Below are positions 21,545 through 30,612 of a stretch of 64,000 bases of DNA, piece after piece. Location: NCBI GenBank assembly GCA_905221605.1, contig CAJNDS010002739.1:1-64000 (forward strand), given 5' to 3'. Position numbers and translations under genes: made by a program. Source of the stretch: Symbiodinium natans (lineage: Eukaryota; Sar; Dinophyceae; Suessiales; Symbiodiniaceae). The notes beneath the pieces are model-generated. The model saw only the letters and a list, made by a program, of their open reading frames with translations, was not told the DNA's origin and searched no databases. Position 1 is the stretch's first letter; each line of letters begins with the position of its first letter.

Positions 21545-22989
21545 TCACAGGCTTAGGTGCTTCACACGGGAACCCATCAGGCCATCAATGGCAGTGTAGT
21601 CAAACTGGTTTCCCCGCAGCGTCAGGGATGTCAAGCCCTGGTTCTCAGACAAGGCCATCTCGAGAGCATGGCCACCAGCTTCCTATACTCCCCCTTAGAA
21701 CCCTAATAAAAATAGTATTATTAATATCCTCTTGGGTTCTATATGAACAAAAATGAAGAAAACAATTCCCAAGGGGGATAGAGGTTCTGCAATGGCATTG
21801 CCATCAAGCTCCAGGCCTTCCAAGGTGGTGTTGGACCTCAGCGCCTCTGCCAGAGCAAGGGCGCCCTTGTCACGGATGACCTGCCCTTGGCCACCACAAA
21901 GGTCCAGGGTGCCTGCAGAATCGCAAAGCTGGAATATTTGAGAGCAACTACCTCCTGCCCTTTGGCTAGTTGACATGCTGGCACTGGTGCGATCCTAAGC
22001 TGCTTCTGAAACATCTTGGAAGCCGGGCTGCGCAGGGAGCGGTTGTTGGATAGCACTCCGGCAATGGCCACCGCGCCATCATCGCCTACAAGATTCTCTG
22101 CCAGGCCCAGATGAGTCAAAGCAGAGTTGCCCTTAAGGGCCTGAGCCAGGGCCACCGTGCCAAAGTCATGGATCCGGTTGCCATGCAGCTCCAGGGACCC
22201 CAGGGCGGAACAGGAGGTCAGCAAGGGCACCAAGGACTTGGCACCAGCCACACGCAAGTCGTTGGCCGACAGGTCCAAGTGCAAGGACCCAGCCCTACCT
22301 CTGCATTCGCGCAATGCTCCAGCCAAGAACCCTCCACCTTCCTCCTGAAAGAAGTTCTCTGCAAGGCTGACGGAAACCAGGGACTCAGCCTCGATGAACT
22401 GAAGCATCACTTCGGCGATGCACAACGCAGCCCGGGGCCCAAGGAGGTTGTCTGCCAGGCTAAGCTCTTGAAGCTTCATCCCAGCATGTCCGCCCTCCTT
22501 CAGGCCTCTGACCAGCGCCTCCGCACCGCCAACTTCCAGCTGGTTGTGTGCCAGGCTGAGGATCTGCAGTTGCGTCAGGGCTGCCAAAGGTTTCGCCAAC
22601 ACGGCAGCAGCCTCCGCATCAAGGCGGCACTCCTCCAACACCAGCCGCTGCACCTTGGGTGCATGCATGAGGCCAGAAGCCAGCCTCTCCACTGCGGTTC
22701 TGCAGAGCTCGTTGTTGCTCAGATCGACTTCCGTTGCTTCTGCGCCACGTGTTTTCAGCCGTGCCAGCTCGTTCTCCAGCTCCGGAGCTGGGTCCTCTGC
22801 CTCTCGCTTCCGGGCTTCTTCCATGGCTTCCAATACGCGGGGACAGCAAAACCCCGCGGTTGGGCGACATCCCGCTTTGTGAGCTGGCCAATGCCGGCGC
22901 TGGCAGTCTGCGGAGCAGTACGCCACCGTGCCACAGCGTCCGCAGCGCTTAGTGCCAGCAGCTTTACAGCCATCTGCTGCGCAGGACAT
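21545..22989 (-). CDS. MYND zinc finger plus leucine-rich-repeat protein
   Basis: Three exons join exactly: 22989-22032, 21912-21788 and 21682-21545, giving 406 aa with phases that fit. The Met at 22987-22989 is chosen because the MYND finger begins at residue 3: C3, C8, C16, C19, C25, C29, H37 and C41, with the typical YCSADCQ and WPAHKAGC. From about residue 75 to the end there are some ten leucine-rich repeats of the ribonuclease-inhibitor/NLR type (LxxLxLxxNxL, e.g. LGSLELHGNRIHDFGTVALA). Both domains bind proteins, so a scaffold or regulatory role is likely; no enzyme domain is present. Intron 1 (22031-21913, 119 bp) is GC-AG. Intron 2 (21787-21683, 105 bp) is GA-AG and is itself an inverted-repeat element. 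A continuation beyond 21545 cannot be excluded. Confidence 0.85.
21683..21787 (-). mobile_element. Introner-like inverted-repeat element forming an entire intron
   Basis: The 105-bp intron 2 of the MYND-LRR gene has imperfect terminal inverted repeats: CTATCCCCCTTGGGAA near its 5' end and, read on the other strand from its 3' end, CTATACTCCCCCTTAGAA. GAA is present at both exon-intron edges, like a short target-site duplication that supplies the GA donor and the exon G after the AG acceptor. Its AT-rich middle differs from the GC-rich exons. Confidence 0.7.
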
Positions 22990-23214
22990 TTTGATCGATT
23001 TATGAAGGGGTCTCCATGGAAAAAACAAAGCTCTATGCTTCACATGCTTACGGGAAAATCGTGGGGCTGGGGGACGGCGGTTGACATGGTCTCTACCAAG
23101 TTCTGTAGCATCCGCAGGCTCTCCAAAACTGCCACAGAGTGCAACAGATTCATGTTGCAAGTCATGCTGCCAGGGACTACGACATGACATGAATTTCTTC
23201 ACACTTGGACTTGG

Positions 23215-23338
23215 GCTTTAGGGTTTAGGGTTTAGGGTTTAGGGTTTAGGGTTTAGGGTTTAGGGTTTAGGGTTTAGGGTTTAGGGTTTAGGGTTTAGGG
23301 TTTAGGGTTTAGGGTTTAGGGTTTAGGGGGTTTAGGGT
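23215..23338. repeat. (TTTAGGG)n interstitial array
   Basis: About 17 near-perfect units between the start of the MYND-LRR gene (22989) and the 3' end of the next gene. Confidence 0.95.
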
Positions 23339-23449
23339 TGGATCTCATCCAGTCATAAGCTGTCCTCACCACTGACAGAAGAGGCACCGACAGCAGCATT
23401 CCAGGAACCCCCCACACCTGAACCAAGGGGGGATGTCTAACTTCCACCC

Positions 23450-24545
23450 AGCTGCATGACTGTCAATCTCTACCCCAGCCTGGTAGAAGAACCAGATTCC
23501 GAGGATGACGATCACCTCAACTGCCAGAATGAAGCGAAGGACGGGCAGAAGAGTTTTGCGCAGTAACTTTGGGGTCTCCGAAATTAGGGGTACCTTATTG
23601 GGGTCCTTGTTATACTTGTTATAAGGGACTCCTACTACTCGGGGGGCCGATTTTAGGGGTCCCCCTATTTCCCTGAACCCCCACTTGGCTGTACCTGTGG
23701 CCAGCTTCAGGTCCGAGGCACGGAATGGATCTCCACGGAGATGCCAAAGAACACAGGCTCTATCCTGTGCAGGAGCACGGGCCGTCATCAACAGGCGGCC
23801 CTTCAAAAGACATCATGTGAGTGGTTTAGGGTTTAGGGTTTACTCGGCGCTATCTCTGAGTCTGAGCAGCTGAGCGTGACTGCATAGGGTTTAGGGTTTA
23901 CGGTTTAGGGTTTAGGGTTCAGGGTTTAGGGTTTAGGGTTTAGGGTTTAGGGTTTAGGGTTTAGGGTTTAGGGTTTAGGGTTTGGGGTTTGGGGTTTAGG
24001 GTTTAGGGTTTAGGTGCTGCTGTCGAAACCGAGCCCAAGCGTCACAAAGTCGATGAAGAAGTGCATGATGGCTTGCAGAACGAAAGCAAGTAGAACCTCA
24101 GAACCGAGAGCGAGGAAACGGTTCTTCTGCAGACACTGGCACAATAATGTGTCCAATGCAGTCAAAAACTACAAAAACAATGCCATGGTATCATTAAACC
24201 TACCGTAAGAAAACATGACATAAAATGTGTTGCATAGATGTGTATATAGAATAAATTATACAACTAATATGGTCTCAGAACAAGGGTACCCCTTGTAATA
24301 CCCCGAATACAATAGAATCCCCTTAAACGGACCCCCAAAAAGGGTACCCCTACTTTCGGAAACCCCCACATGAGTATATGCCCTCAACCCTAAACCCGAA
24401 ACCCTAAACCCTAAACCCTGAACCCCAAACCCTACAAAATGTCAGCAGATGGCCGGCCTGCGTGGGAGTTTTCCTCACGTCGATGATGGCAAGGATGCAG
24501 GGAAGCACGGAAGCTGCTGGGGAGCCGATGCCTGGCATTTGTGGC
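23450..24545 (-). CDS. Multi-pass membrane protein, unknown family
   Basis: Minus-strand exons share one theme of long hydrophobic helices: about 24545-24450 (PGIGSPAASVLPCILAIIDV), about 24130-24020 (SEVLLAFVLQAIMHFFIDFV) and about 23566-23450 (LLPVLRFILAVEVIVILGIW, then FFYQAGVEIDSHAAGW). A short polar piece (about 23760-23690, RASDLKLATGT) probably precedes the last helix. At least three membrane segments are therefore visible, and others may lie upstream (24820-25150). The 123-bp inverted-repeat element at 23567-23689 falls between two coding pieces, and telomere-like repeats (23822-24014) fill another intron. No family was identified; a transporter or channel is conceivable. The 5' end and the stop are not defined. 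Confidence 0.5.
23567..23689 (-). mobile_element. Family B inverted-repeat element, probable intron
   Basis: This 123-bp segment begins (minus strand) GCCAAGTGGGGGTTCAGGG and ends TTTCGGAGACCCCAAAG. The ends are imperfect inverted repeats and match the family B terminus TGGGGGTTTCCGAAA. It is placed exactly between two in-frame coding pieces (ATGT and LLRKTLL) and would be removed as a GC-AG intron. Its length is a multiple of 3 and it has no stop in the coding frame, so retention would not break the frame. Confidence 0.65.
23822..24014. repeat. (TTTAGGG)n arrays within the membrane-protein gene
   Basis: Short run at 23822-23842 and a long one at 23886-24014, lying between exons of the membrane-protein gene. 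On the coding strand the repeats read CCCTAAA. Confidence 0.9.
24271..24372. mobile_element. Family B inverted-repeat element
   Basis: The right end, read on the minus strand, is TGGGGGTTTCCGAAAGTAGG; the left end, GGTCTCAGAACAAGGG, is its diverged inverted partner. Both halves contain GGGTACC. The segment of about 100 bp lies between two exons of the membrane-protein gene. Confidence 0.65.
24385..24436. repeat. Short CCCTAAA tract
   Basis: About seven units with some substitutions, in opposite orientation to the arrays on both sides. Confidence 0.85.
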
Positions 24546-24557
24546 TCTTTTTGTTGT

Positions 24558-24812
24558 AGGATTTCGGGTTTAGGGTTTGGGGTTTTTGGGGTTTGGGGTT
24601 TTGGGGTTTGGGGTTTAGGGTTTAGGGTGTAGGGTTTAGGGTTTAGGGTTTAGGGTTTAGGGTTTAGGGTTTAGGGTTTAGGGTTTAGGGTTTAGGGTTT
24701 AGGGTTTAGTGTTGAGGGTTTAGGGTTTAGGGTTTAGGGTTTAGGGTTTAGGGTTTAGGGTTTAGGGTTTAGGGTTTAGGGTTTAGGGTTTAGGGTTTAG
24801 GGTTTAGGGTTT
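24558..24812. repeat. (TTTAGGG)n, longest interstitial telomere-like array
   Basis: About 36 units, mostly perfect, with a TTTGGGG-rich left edge. The sequence on both sides is unique, so this is an internal array and not a chromosome end. Confidence 0.95.
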
Positions 24813-24819
24813 CACTCTC

Positions 24820-25553
24820 GCACAAGACAGGCAAGGTTTGTTAGTCTGTGTAGGACAAACAAGAGGAACTCACGCCAAGCAGTCGTATGGGCCCAAAGAA
24901 GAAACCACAGAAACTAAGACCCATCCCCCTCACCCTTTTCAGGCCCAACTACTACATCGGCATCAGCTCGTCAAGAAACGAAACAACTATAGAGACTATA
25001 GATCGGTGTATGGTCACATTGGATTCATTTTTTTGCTGTCGGCTCAAGAAATGCTGGAGATGAGCGGAACACTCACCCTCGCAGGCATGCTGCCTGTCAG
25101 TTCTGCACGAAAGCTTGGGGCGCCGGAACTAGCTGCGTCGCCCTATGGCCGTATCAGGCCCTAAATGGCAAAAAAAACCGTATAAACCCCTTTAAACCCA
25201 AACCCGAAGTCTGAGGACCGATTTGGACTCCCAATGTCTGAACATGACAGGCAGCACGGGATGCCCAGATGTTCGGGCTGAGACAGTCTGATGTAGCCAC
25301 AGTGCGGAATCCCGCCTTTCCACCGCAACCTCCTATTGAAAAACCTTTCCTGGCGGCGCAAACTTTGGGAAGCTTAGCTCGTCATATCTTGTGCGATATG
25401 CATCTCTGGAAACCCTAAACCCCTAGAGCCCTGCAACCCGAAACCCCCGAAGCCTCTAGCGCCAACCAGGAATGGCTGTCTCAATTCGTTGCGGGCCGAG
25501 GGATTCTTGACCATGCCACGGCTATCCTGCACATCCTGCACACAGCTCTGCGC
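24820..25553. other. No confident gene
   Basis: Possibly holds 5' exons of the membrane-protein gene (minus stretch about 25140-25030, LTGSMPARVSVPL), but the evidence is weak. The rest appears to be the 3' flank of the 25554-26516 gene. Confidence 0.35.
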
Positions 25554-26516
25554 TTAGCTGGGGAAGTCGTCATCGCCGAAGACCATCTCGTCATCATCAT
25601 CACCGTCGTCCTCGGGGAAGAGGCCCTTCTTGCGGAGGAAGTTGTTGGCCTCAAGGATCAAGCCTTCCCTGATCTTCAGCGGGAAGATGCCCTTGTCCGC
25701 ATTGGTGGCGATGGCTCCGGTGGAGTAGCCCTTTCCCTTGCTAATCATCTTGTATCCGGGCTGGGTGCTCAGGACCTTCTCCAGCCACTCCTCGCAGACA
25801 AGCTCCGCCTGCTTCTCCTCCGGCACGTAGGCCAGCACTGCCAGCTGGTCTGCGCCCGCAGAGAAGACCATCTTACCGATGTGTCCGGAGCCACCTTTTC
25901 GCTCCTCCTCGCTGGGGTCGCTCTTGGCATTCATGGCCTCAACGCACTTCGTCAGCAAGTCGATGTCGCCCTCCGGCTCGTCCACCGAGGTGCAGAAGAA
26001 CTGCAGACCACCCATGTCAGCTGCGCCCTCAATCTCGACGCCTCGCTTGCCACCCTCCTTGATGACCTTCTTCAGCTTCTTTGCCGGATCCTCTGGTGGC
26101 TTCTCGTCGGACTTGGCCGCCTCCTTCTCCTCCTTCTCCTTCTTCTCCTGGGCCTTTTTGATGTCCTTCTTGTTCATCTTCACCTCCTCCAAGGTGTACG
26201 TCTGAGTCTCCACGGTGCTGATGCCCTTGATGCCCTTCAGCTTGGCCAGGAACTCTTCCTCCGGGGCGAACTTGGCCTTCTCCCACTCACCGAAGCCGCT
26301 GGCGCTCAGCTTGGTCACCACCTTGAAGTCCAAGCACCCGCCGCAGACGACGCGCTGCACGCTGCTCACACCCTCGACGGAACTGAGATCCGCCAGCACA
26401 TCCTCGAGAGCCTGCTGCGCAGCGCTCAGGGACGCCTTGTCGTTGTCAGCAGACCACTTGCATCGCCACTCACGGGCGATGTTGTCGAACTTCACGGACT
26501 TGGTGATTTCCGGCAT
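25554..26516 (-). CDS. Intronless acidic protein, retroposed copy with leader relics
   Basis: A clean 320-aa frame. The Met at 26514-26516 (MPEITKSVKFDNIAREWRCK) is chosen because the nine in-frame codons upstream lie between it and the spliced-leader relics and look like 5' UTR. The N-terminal domain (about 1-115) contains FDNIAREWRCKWS and a cysteine pair VVCGGCLDFKVV. A Lys/Glu-rich helix follows (about 118-165). A second domain (about 170-290) includes a segment SGHIGKMVFSAGADQLAVLA resembling an editing or ligand-binding domain, but I cannot name it. The C-terminus is extremely acidic (DDGDDDDEMVFGDDD). No signal peptide or membrane helix. Codon use is strongly biased to C or G at third positions, as in highly expressed genes. 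The absence of introns and the two leader relics at 26553-26590 show that it came from a reverse-transcribed, trans-spliced mRNA. Confidence 0.85.
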   Translation of the reverse strand: MPEITKSVKFDNIAREWRCKWSADNDKASLSAAQQALEDVLADLSSVEGVSSVQRVVCGGCLDFKVVTKLSASGFGEWEKAKFAPEEEFLAKLKGIKGISTVETQTYTLEEVKMNKKDIKKAQEKKEKEEKEAAKSDEKPPEDPAKKLKKVIKEGGKRGVEIEGAADMGGLQFFCTSVDEPEGDIDLLTKCVEAMNAKSDPSEEERKGGSGHIGKMVFSAGADQLAVLAYVPEEKQAELVCEEWLEKVLSTQPGYKMISKGKGYSTGAIATNADKGIFPLKIREGLILEANNFLRKKGLFPEDDGDDDDEMVFGDDDFPS

Positions 26517-26552
26517 GAGCCACCAAAGGCGTCTCCAAGTCAAAACCGCGCG

Positions 26553-26568
26553 CTTGAGCCAAAAAGCA
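26553..26568 (-). other. Older, truncated spliced-leader relic
   Basis: Minus-strand TGCTTTTTGGCTCAAG: the last 13 bases match the 3' end of the dinoflagellate spliced leader apart from one extra T-run base. It lies 36 bp upstream of the start codon and directly abuts the longer relic, the order expected if an already leader-tagged gene was trans-spliced again. Confidence 0.85.
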
Positions 26569-26590
26569 CTTGAGCCAAAATGGCTAGGGT
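26569..26590 (-). other. Near-complete spliced-leader relic
   Basis: This 22-nt minus-strand segment matches the known dinoflagellate spliced leader (DinoSL) at 21 of 22 positions; the single change is G to C at position 4. It contains the core AGCCATTTTGGCTCAAG. It merges on its 5' side into TTTAGGG/CCCTAAA-type repeats. Its presence in genomic DNA means a mature trans-spliced mRNA was reverse-transcribed and inserted. Confidence 0.9.
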
Positions 26591-26757
26591 TTCGGGTTTA
26601 GGGTTTAGTGTTTAGGGTTTAGGGTTGAGGGTTTAGAGTTTAGGGTTTAGGGTTTCGGGTTTAGGGGTTAGGGTTTAGAGTTCTGGTTTGGGGTTTAGGC
26701 TTTAGGGTTTAGGGTTTAGAGTTTAGGGTTTCGGGTTTAGGGTTTAGGGTTTAGGGT
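26591..26757. repeat. Degenerate TTTAGGG array upstream of the retroposed gene
   Basis: About 23 units with frequent variants (TTTCGGG, TTTAGAG, TTTAGTG). It directly touches the leader relic, so the retroposed copy may have been inserted into, or next to, a telomere-like array. Confidence 0.9.
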
Positions 26758-26759
26758 CC

Positions 26760-27830
26760 TCCGAGCTGGACGAACCACACTGCAGGGTTTCGAAGGCGAC
26801 TCGGGAAAAGCTTGGCCGCTTTTTGTTTTGACAACCGGCTGACACCGACCCACATTTGCCAGGCACATACTGGAACAGTTCGGAAAGCTTGGTTTAGGGC
26901 TCAGGTTTTAGGGCAAAACTCGCAGCAAAGTTTAGCAGGAATCCGAAGGTCATGCAGCGCAGCAGTGGGCGAGCAAGGATTCACGACTCACGGGCCTGGC
27001 AAGAAGTTGGCCAGGAAGGACAGCAAACCGAAAGCAGCTGGCAAGTCCAGGCCAATAGCCCAGAGAAGAACTCCTGGCACTCGCGCACTCCCACGCGCGC
27101 ATACGCGACTCGCAACTGTCAGCCGACACTCCCAGAAGTTGTCGAAGTGACAGGTATAGGTTCGGCCAGGATTCCAATCGATAGCCCTGTGAAGGCCGAA
27201 GTTAGACACTTCACCTTCAGATATCTGCTTGTGGAGCTGAACACCTTTTCGCACGAGCACCATGAAGTGCGAGACAGTCACTATGCATCCGCATGTCATG
27301 TCTACGTGCATGTCTGCCAGGATTCTAGCTAGGCAAGGCCTCTGCAGCAACAGCACTGCCGTCCATCTTGACCGGGCTCCACAGCATGTAAATCAGAAAG
27401 ATGAATGTAACGACCTCATCTCCGCCGGCTGCCCTCATGTGCCGAGCAATTGGAACACCCGAGCTTCCAAAATGGAGGATCCCGCAGTCGAAGTGCTGTA
27501 TCCGCCGACCCCTGTGGGGGGCGGCGCCCGTGAAGTCCTTGCTTTCTGGGCTCCCCAGCGCACGACTAAAAACCCCACCGCTTCCGCCGCCTGCACCGCT
27601 TCTTTAGCACCCCTCACCCCCTTCACTTTCCCTTCGCCCAGCACCCCCTTTCCTCGTATCACCCACCCCCCCCCCCCCCCCCCCCCCCCATTTCTTTTGG
27701 ACTATCAAGGGTTTCCTGCTTCCTTTTACAGACCTTTCAAAACACTCCAGCCTTCACATCGCCCCCCTCTCCTTCACCATCTCCATGAAAGGGTCGCACC
27801 ATCTCCACGAAAATAGGCTTGGCAGATCTC
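26760..27830. other. No gene recognised; poly-C run
   Basis: Open frames on both strands lack family resemblance. A run of about 27 C lies at 27664-27690. TTTTAGGG fragments occur near 26892. Confidence 0.45.
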
Positions 27831-27837
27831 GCTTTGG

Positions 27838-28325
27838 GGGCCGGCACTGATGCTCATGATGCTGGCTGTCGGCTCCTGCTGGGACGGGCCCCGGCTGAAG
27901 GTCATGGTCGGCTCCTGGTGGGACGGGCCCTGGCTGATGCTTATGATGCTGGCTGTCAGCTCCTGGTGGGACGGGCCCCGGCTGATGATGATGCTCGCTG
28001 GCGGTTGGCTCTTTGTGGGACGGGCCCCGGCTGACGCTCATGATGCTGGCCGTCGGCTCCCGGTGGGATGGGTCCTGGCTGATGTTCATGATGGGCTGGC
28101 GAGCGGCTCTTGGTGGGACGAGCCCCGGCTGATGCTCATGATGCTCGCTGGCGGGCGGGTCTTGGTGGGACGGGCCCCGGCTGATGCTCATGATGCTCGC
28201 TGGCGGGCAGGTCTTGGTGGGACGGGCCCCGGCTGTTGCTCATGATGCTCGCTGGCAGGCGGCTTTTGGTGGGACGGGCCCCGGCTGATGATGAGCTCGC
28301 TGGCGGTTGGCTCTTTGTGGGACGG
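27838..28325. repeat. Minisatellite of roughly 54-60 bp units
   Basis: About eight to nine tandem units containing GGGACGGGCCCCGGCTGATG and GCTCATGATGCTCGCTGGC, with length variation between units. Both strands are open across much of the array (minus: QPGPVPP-type repeats; plus: WWDGP/GWLFVGRAP-type). GGGCCC and CATGATG(C) palindromic cores recur in each unit. Confidence 0.9.
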
Positions 28326-28439
28326 GTTTTTTCTGTGGGCATCAAAAGCAGGCCCTTCTTAAAGGATCCCCCTTCCCGCCCCTTTACGAACCACTCCCCC
28401 CACCCCCCTTCAGAGGGCCGAGAGCCACCCCGCTTCGTG

Positions 28440-28800
28440 CGATGCTCCCCCTTGCCTCCTCCCGGAGCGGCACGAGCAGCATTCCCTTTCCCGGAGCGGT
28501 GCGGGCCATTTCCTCCTCTTCCAACAGCGCCACGCGCCAGCATTTCCGCGCACTTTTTGGGAGCCAGCCTTCTTTCCCGAGCGTCCGCGACAAGGGATCG
28601 CAGGAGCATCAGCAGCTCGGGCCATTCGTCAGCATTTCCAAAAGTTTCTGGAGCCATTCCAGAGCGAGATTTCCTCACACTTTTGAACCTGCCTTCCTCC
28701 CGATCAGCGCACGTCGGCATTTCCGCGAAGTTTTCGGAGATCACCGTCGTCCGCCGTTTCTTAGAAGAGCACGTGCTTCTTGGAGCCAGCACGTTTTTGT
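28440..28800. repeat. Diverged repeats with GCATTTCCGCG...GGAGCC core
   Basis: Three to four copies of an imperfect unit of 80-95 bp: similar cores at about 28540-28575, 28632-28662 and 28712-28745 share CATTTCC, a T-run and GGAG. Open frames on both strands of about 170-235 codons cover the region but look like by-products. Confidence 0.55.
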
Positions 28801-29649
28801 TCGCCGTGCTCCTAGCTGAAGAGCACGTCCACGTTGCGGGCACATGACAAGCGCGAAGGGGAAAACATGGGGGAAAACTGTACCAACGTTCAACTACCCA
28901 CTACAGGGCAATGCCATGTTTGTATGTCGGAACATCAGAGCGCCCACTTTCCGGGCGCCCGGCAGTTTTAGGTTTTTTTGCCACCCGCCTTGCTGACCCT
29001 CTCGACCACTCCGCAGGGACAAACGCTTCGACTCTCGCACTCGCTCAAGCAGGCAAAGATTCTGGTTCTCTAACCCCTGACATACATACTCAACCTTGTC
29101 CACTATTACAACTATGCTGTCAGGGCCAAGCTCGCTCTTCTACTGACACGGCCAATCTTTGGACCAGGGTTTAGGGTTTAGGGTTCCTGGGTCGCGTGAG
29201 CCATTCTGGCGCACTGTTTGGAGCCCACCTGTTCCAAGTCCTTTTTTGGAGCCTGCCTACTGCCTGCGCTGCCCACGCATGGGCGCCGCCCCTGTAAGGA
29301 TTAAACTTTGACTCGAGACCAGTTAACACATGGCTGCTCAAGAAAAGGTTGATCCAGGAAGCTGCTTGCACCGCGGTGTAAATGACGCTCTGGGTCACGA
29401 CGCTCCCTATATGCTCAACCTCGCCGGAACTGTACTTCGCTTCAACAATGCAGAAACAGGTGACAGCAAACAGTCCACTTCTTCAATGCAGGTTGTCCAG
29501 TGTGAGGAGAGGAGTAGAGTAAAGGGACAGCAGGCCTCGGCAACGAGCTCGTCCAGGAGCTCCCCATAATCTAAAGAAGTGATATGAAGATCATGGATGT
29601 AGGTCTGCACCCACCTGTGGCCAGGGCATCACCACTTGATGCAGATCAG

Positions 29650-30612
29650 ACGGCTGTTCACGCACGCTCCCCCGACCCTTTGAGGCGTTCGGCGCCCTGC
29701 TTGTAAGCATCCATGTTAGAGGATATCCTGAGTTGAGGCAGTCTCCGCAAAGATCGTTGAAATTTCTGCAACGCGGAAGGTTCGTCGCTAGAAATTTTAG
29801 CCGTGTACTGAGCCCGCGGCACAGCCCCTGCACGAAAGAAGACTTTGGCAGTCAGCCACAGCACGCGGCCGCTCATCACCAGGCAGAATGCTATTGACAG
29901 GGCAACCAGAAATCCTCGACTGATTGTCTGATTGTGCAAATCTGACTACAGTGTGCGCGGCATGGCCATGCTGAGTCTTTGCTGTCCCAAGTGCTCTTCA
30001 CAGCTGGAATGGGTATTGCCACCGGCCGTGGTACGTCCTAAGGCAGTACACAAAGACATGTGAGAAGCAAGAAGACTCACAAATATTTTGACGAGCAGAG
30101 TCTGCCAGCAGCCGGAACTGATCCGGCCTCTGCTGTGGAATCGTCTGGGAGGCTCCCATAGACTGGTGTTGATTCATCAACACTCGGAAGGCGTCCATCT
30201 GAAGTTGAAAGCATTCAACAAAAAGCAGACGTGGGTTGGCTGGACACAAATCACAAACCGGCCAGCCGCCTGCAGGGCCATGCGTCGTTGACATGTTCTC
30301 AATGCAGAAATCCAGTCGTAAGGTCAGCAGAGTACCTTGTCTTCCAAATTAGGCGCGGGAGGCCGCAGGACTACTGCCACAGCCTTGCCTAGGAGGACTG
30401 GGACTTCGCGCAGGCGAGTGGCGAACCACGAGCCGGGAGAAAACTCTCATGACAAACTTCTTCAGTGGCTCCAGCACAATAACGATGAGCATCGCAAAGA
30501 TGAATGGAAGCAGCACTTCCGCGAAAGTTATCAGAAGCTGGATCGTCAAGTAACCTTCGCCAGAGCAAGATCTGCTGCAGTCTAGCCGGGCGAGGCCGCT
30601 AGGAGAACGCAT
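29650..30612 (-). CDS. AI-2E-type membrane transporter exons (partial gene)
   Basis: Three minus-strand exons are visible. About 30570-30420: LLITFAEVLLPFIFAMLIVI followed by VLEPLKKFVMR, the layout of the first conserved helix in the AI-2E/PerM (UPF0118) family, in which a hydrophobic helix ends in a LEPL-type motif. About 30207-30090: MDAFRVLMNQHQSMGASQTI with an AG acceptor and a GTGAGT donor. About 29920-29650: RGFLVALSIAFCLVMSGRVL plus a basic, polar stretch. The family name rests on this hydrophobic-motif pattern and is tentative. Further exons may lie upstream to about 32500 (hydrophobic stretch MIFIFVSSCLMLGATWATIG at about 32440-32360) and downstream. These proteins are membrane exporters; the substrate cannot be told. 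Confidence 0.45.

Noticed and set aside
22111-23187. 358-codon plus-strand frame opposite the MYND-LRR gene
   Set aside because: It is the antisense of the GC-rich LRR coding exon; the minus strand has the clear domains.
25881-26573. 230-codon plus-strand Leu-rich frame
   Set aside because: Antisense of the intronless 25554-26516 gene, produced by its G/C-ending codons.
28136-28847. Overlapping 203-235-codon frames on both strands
   Set aside because: GC-rich imperfect repeats; neither strand shows a domain or a convincing start.
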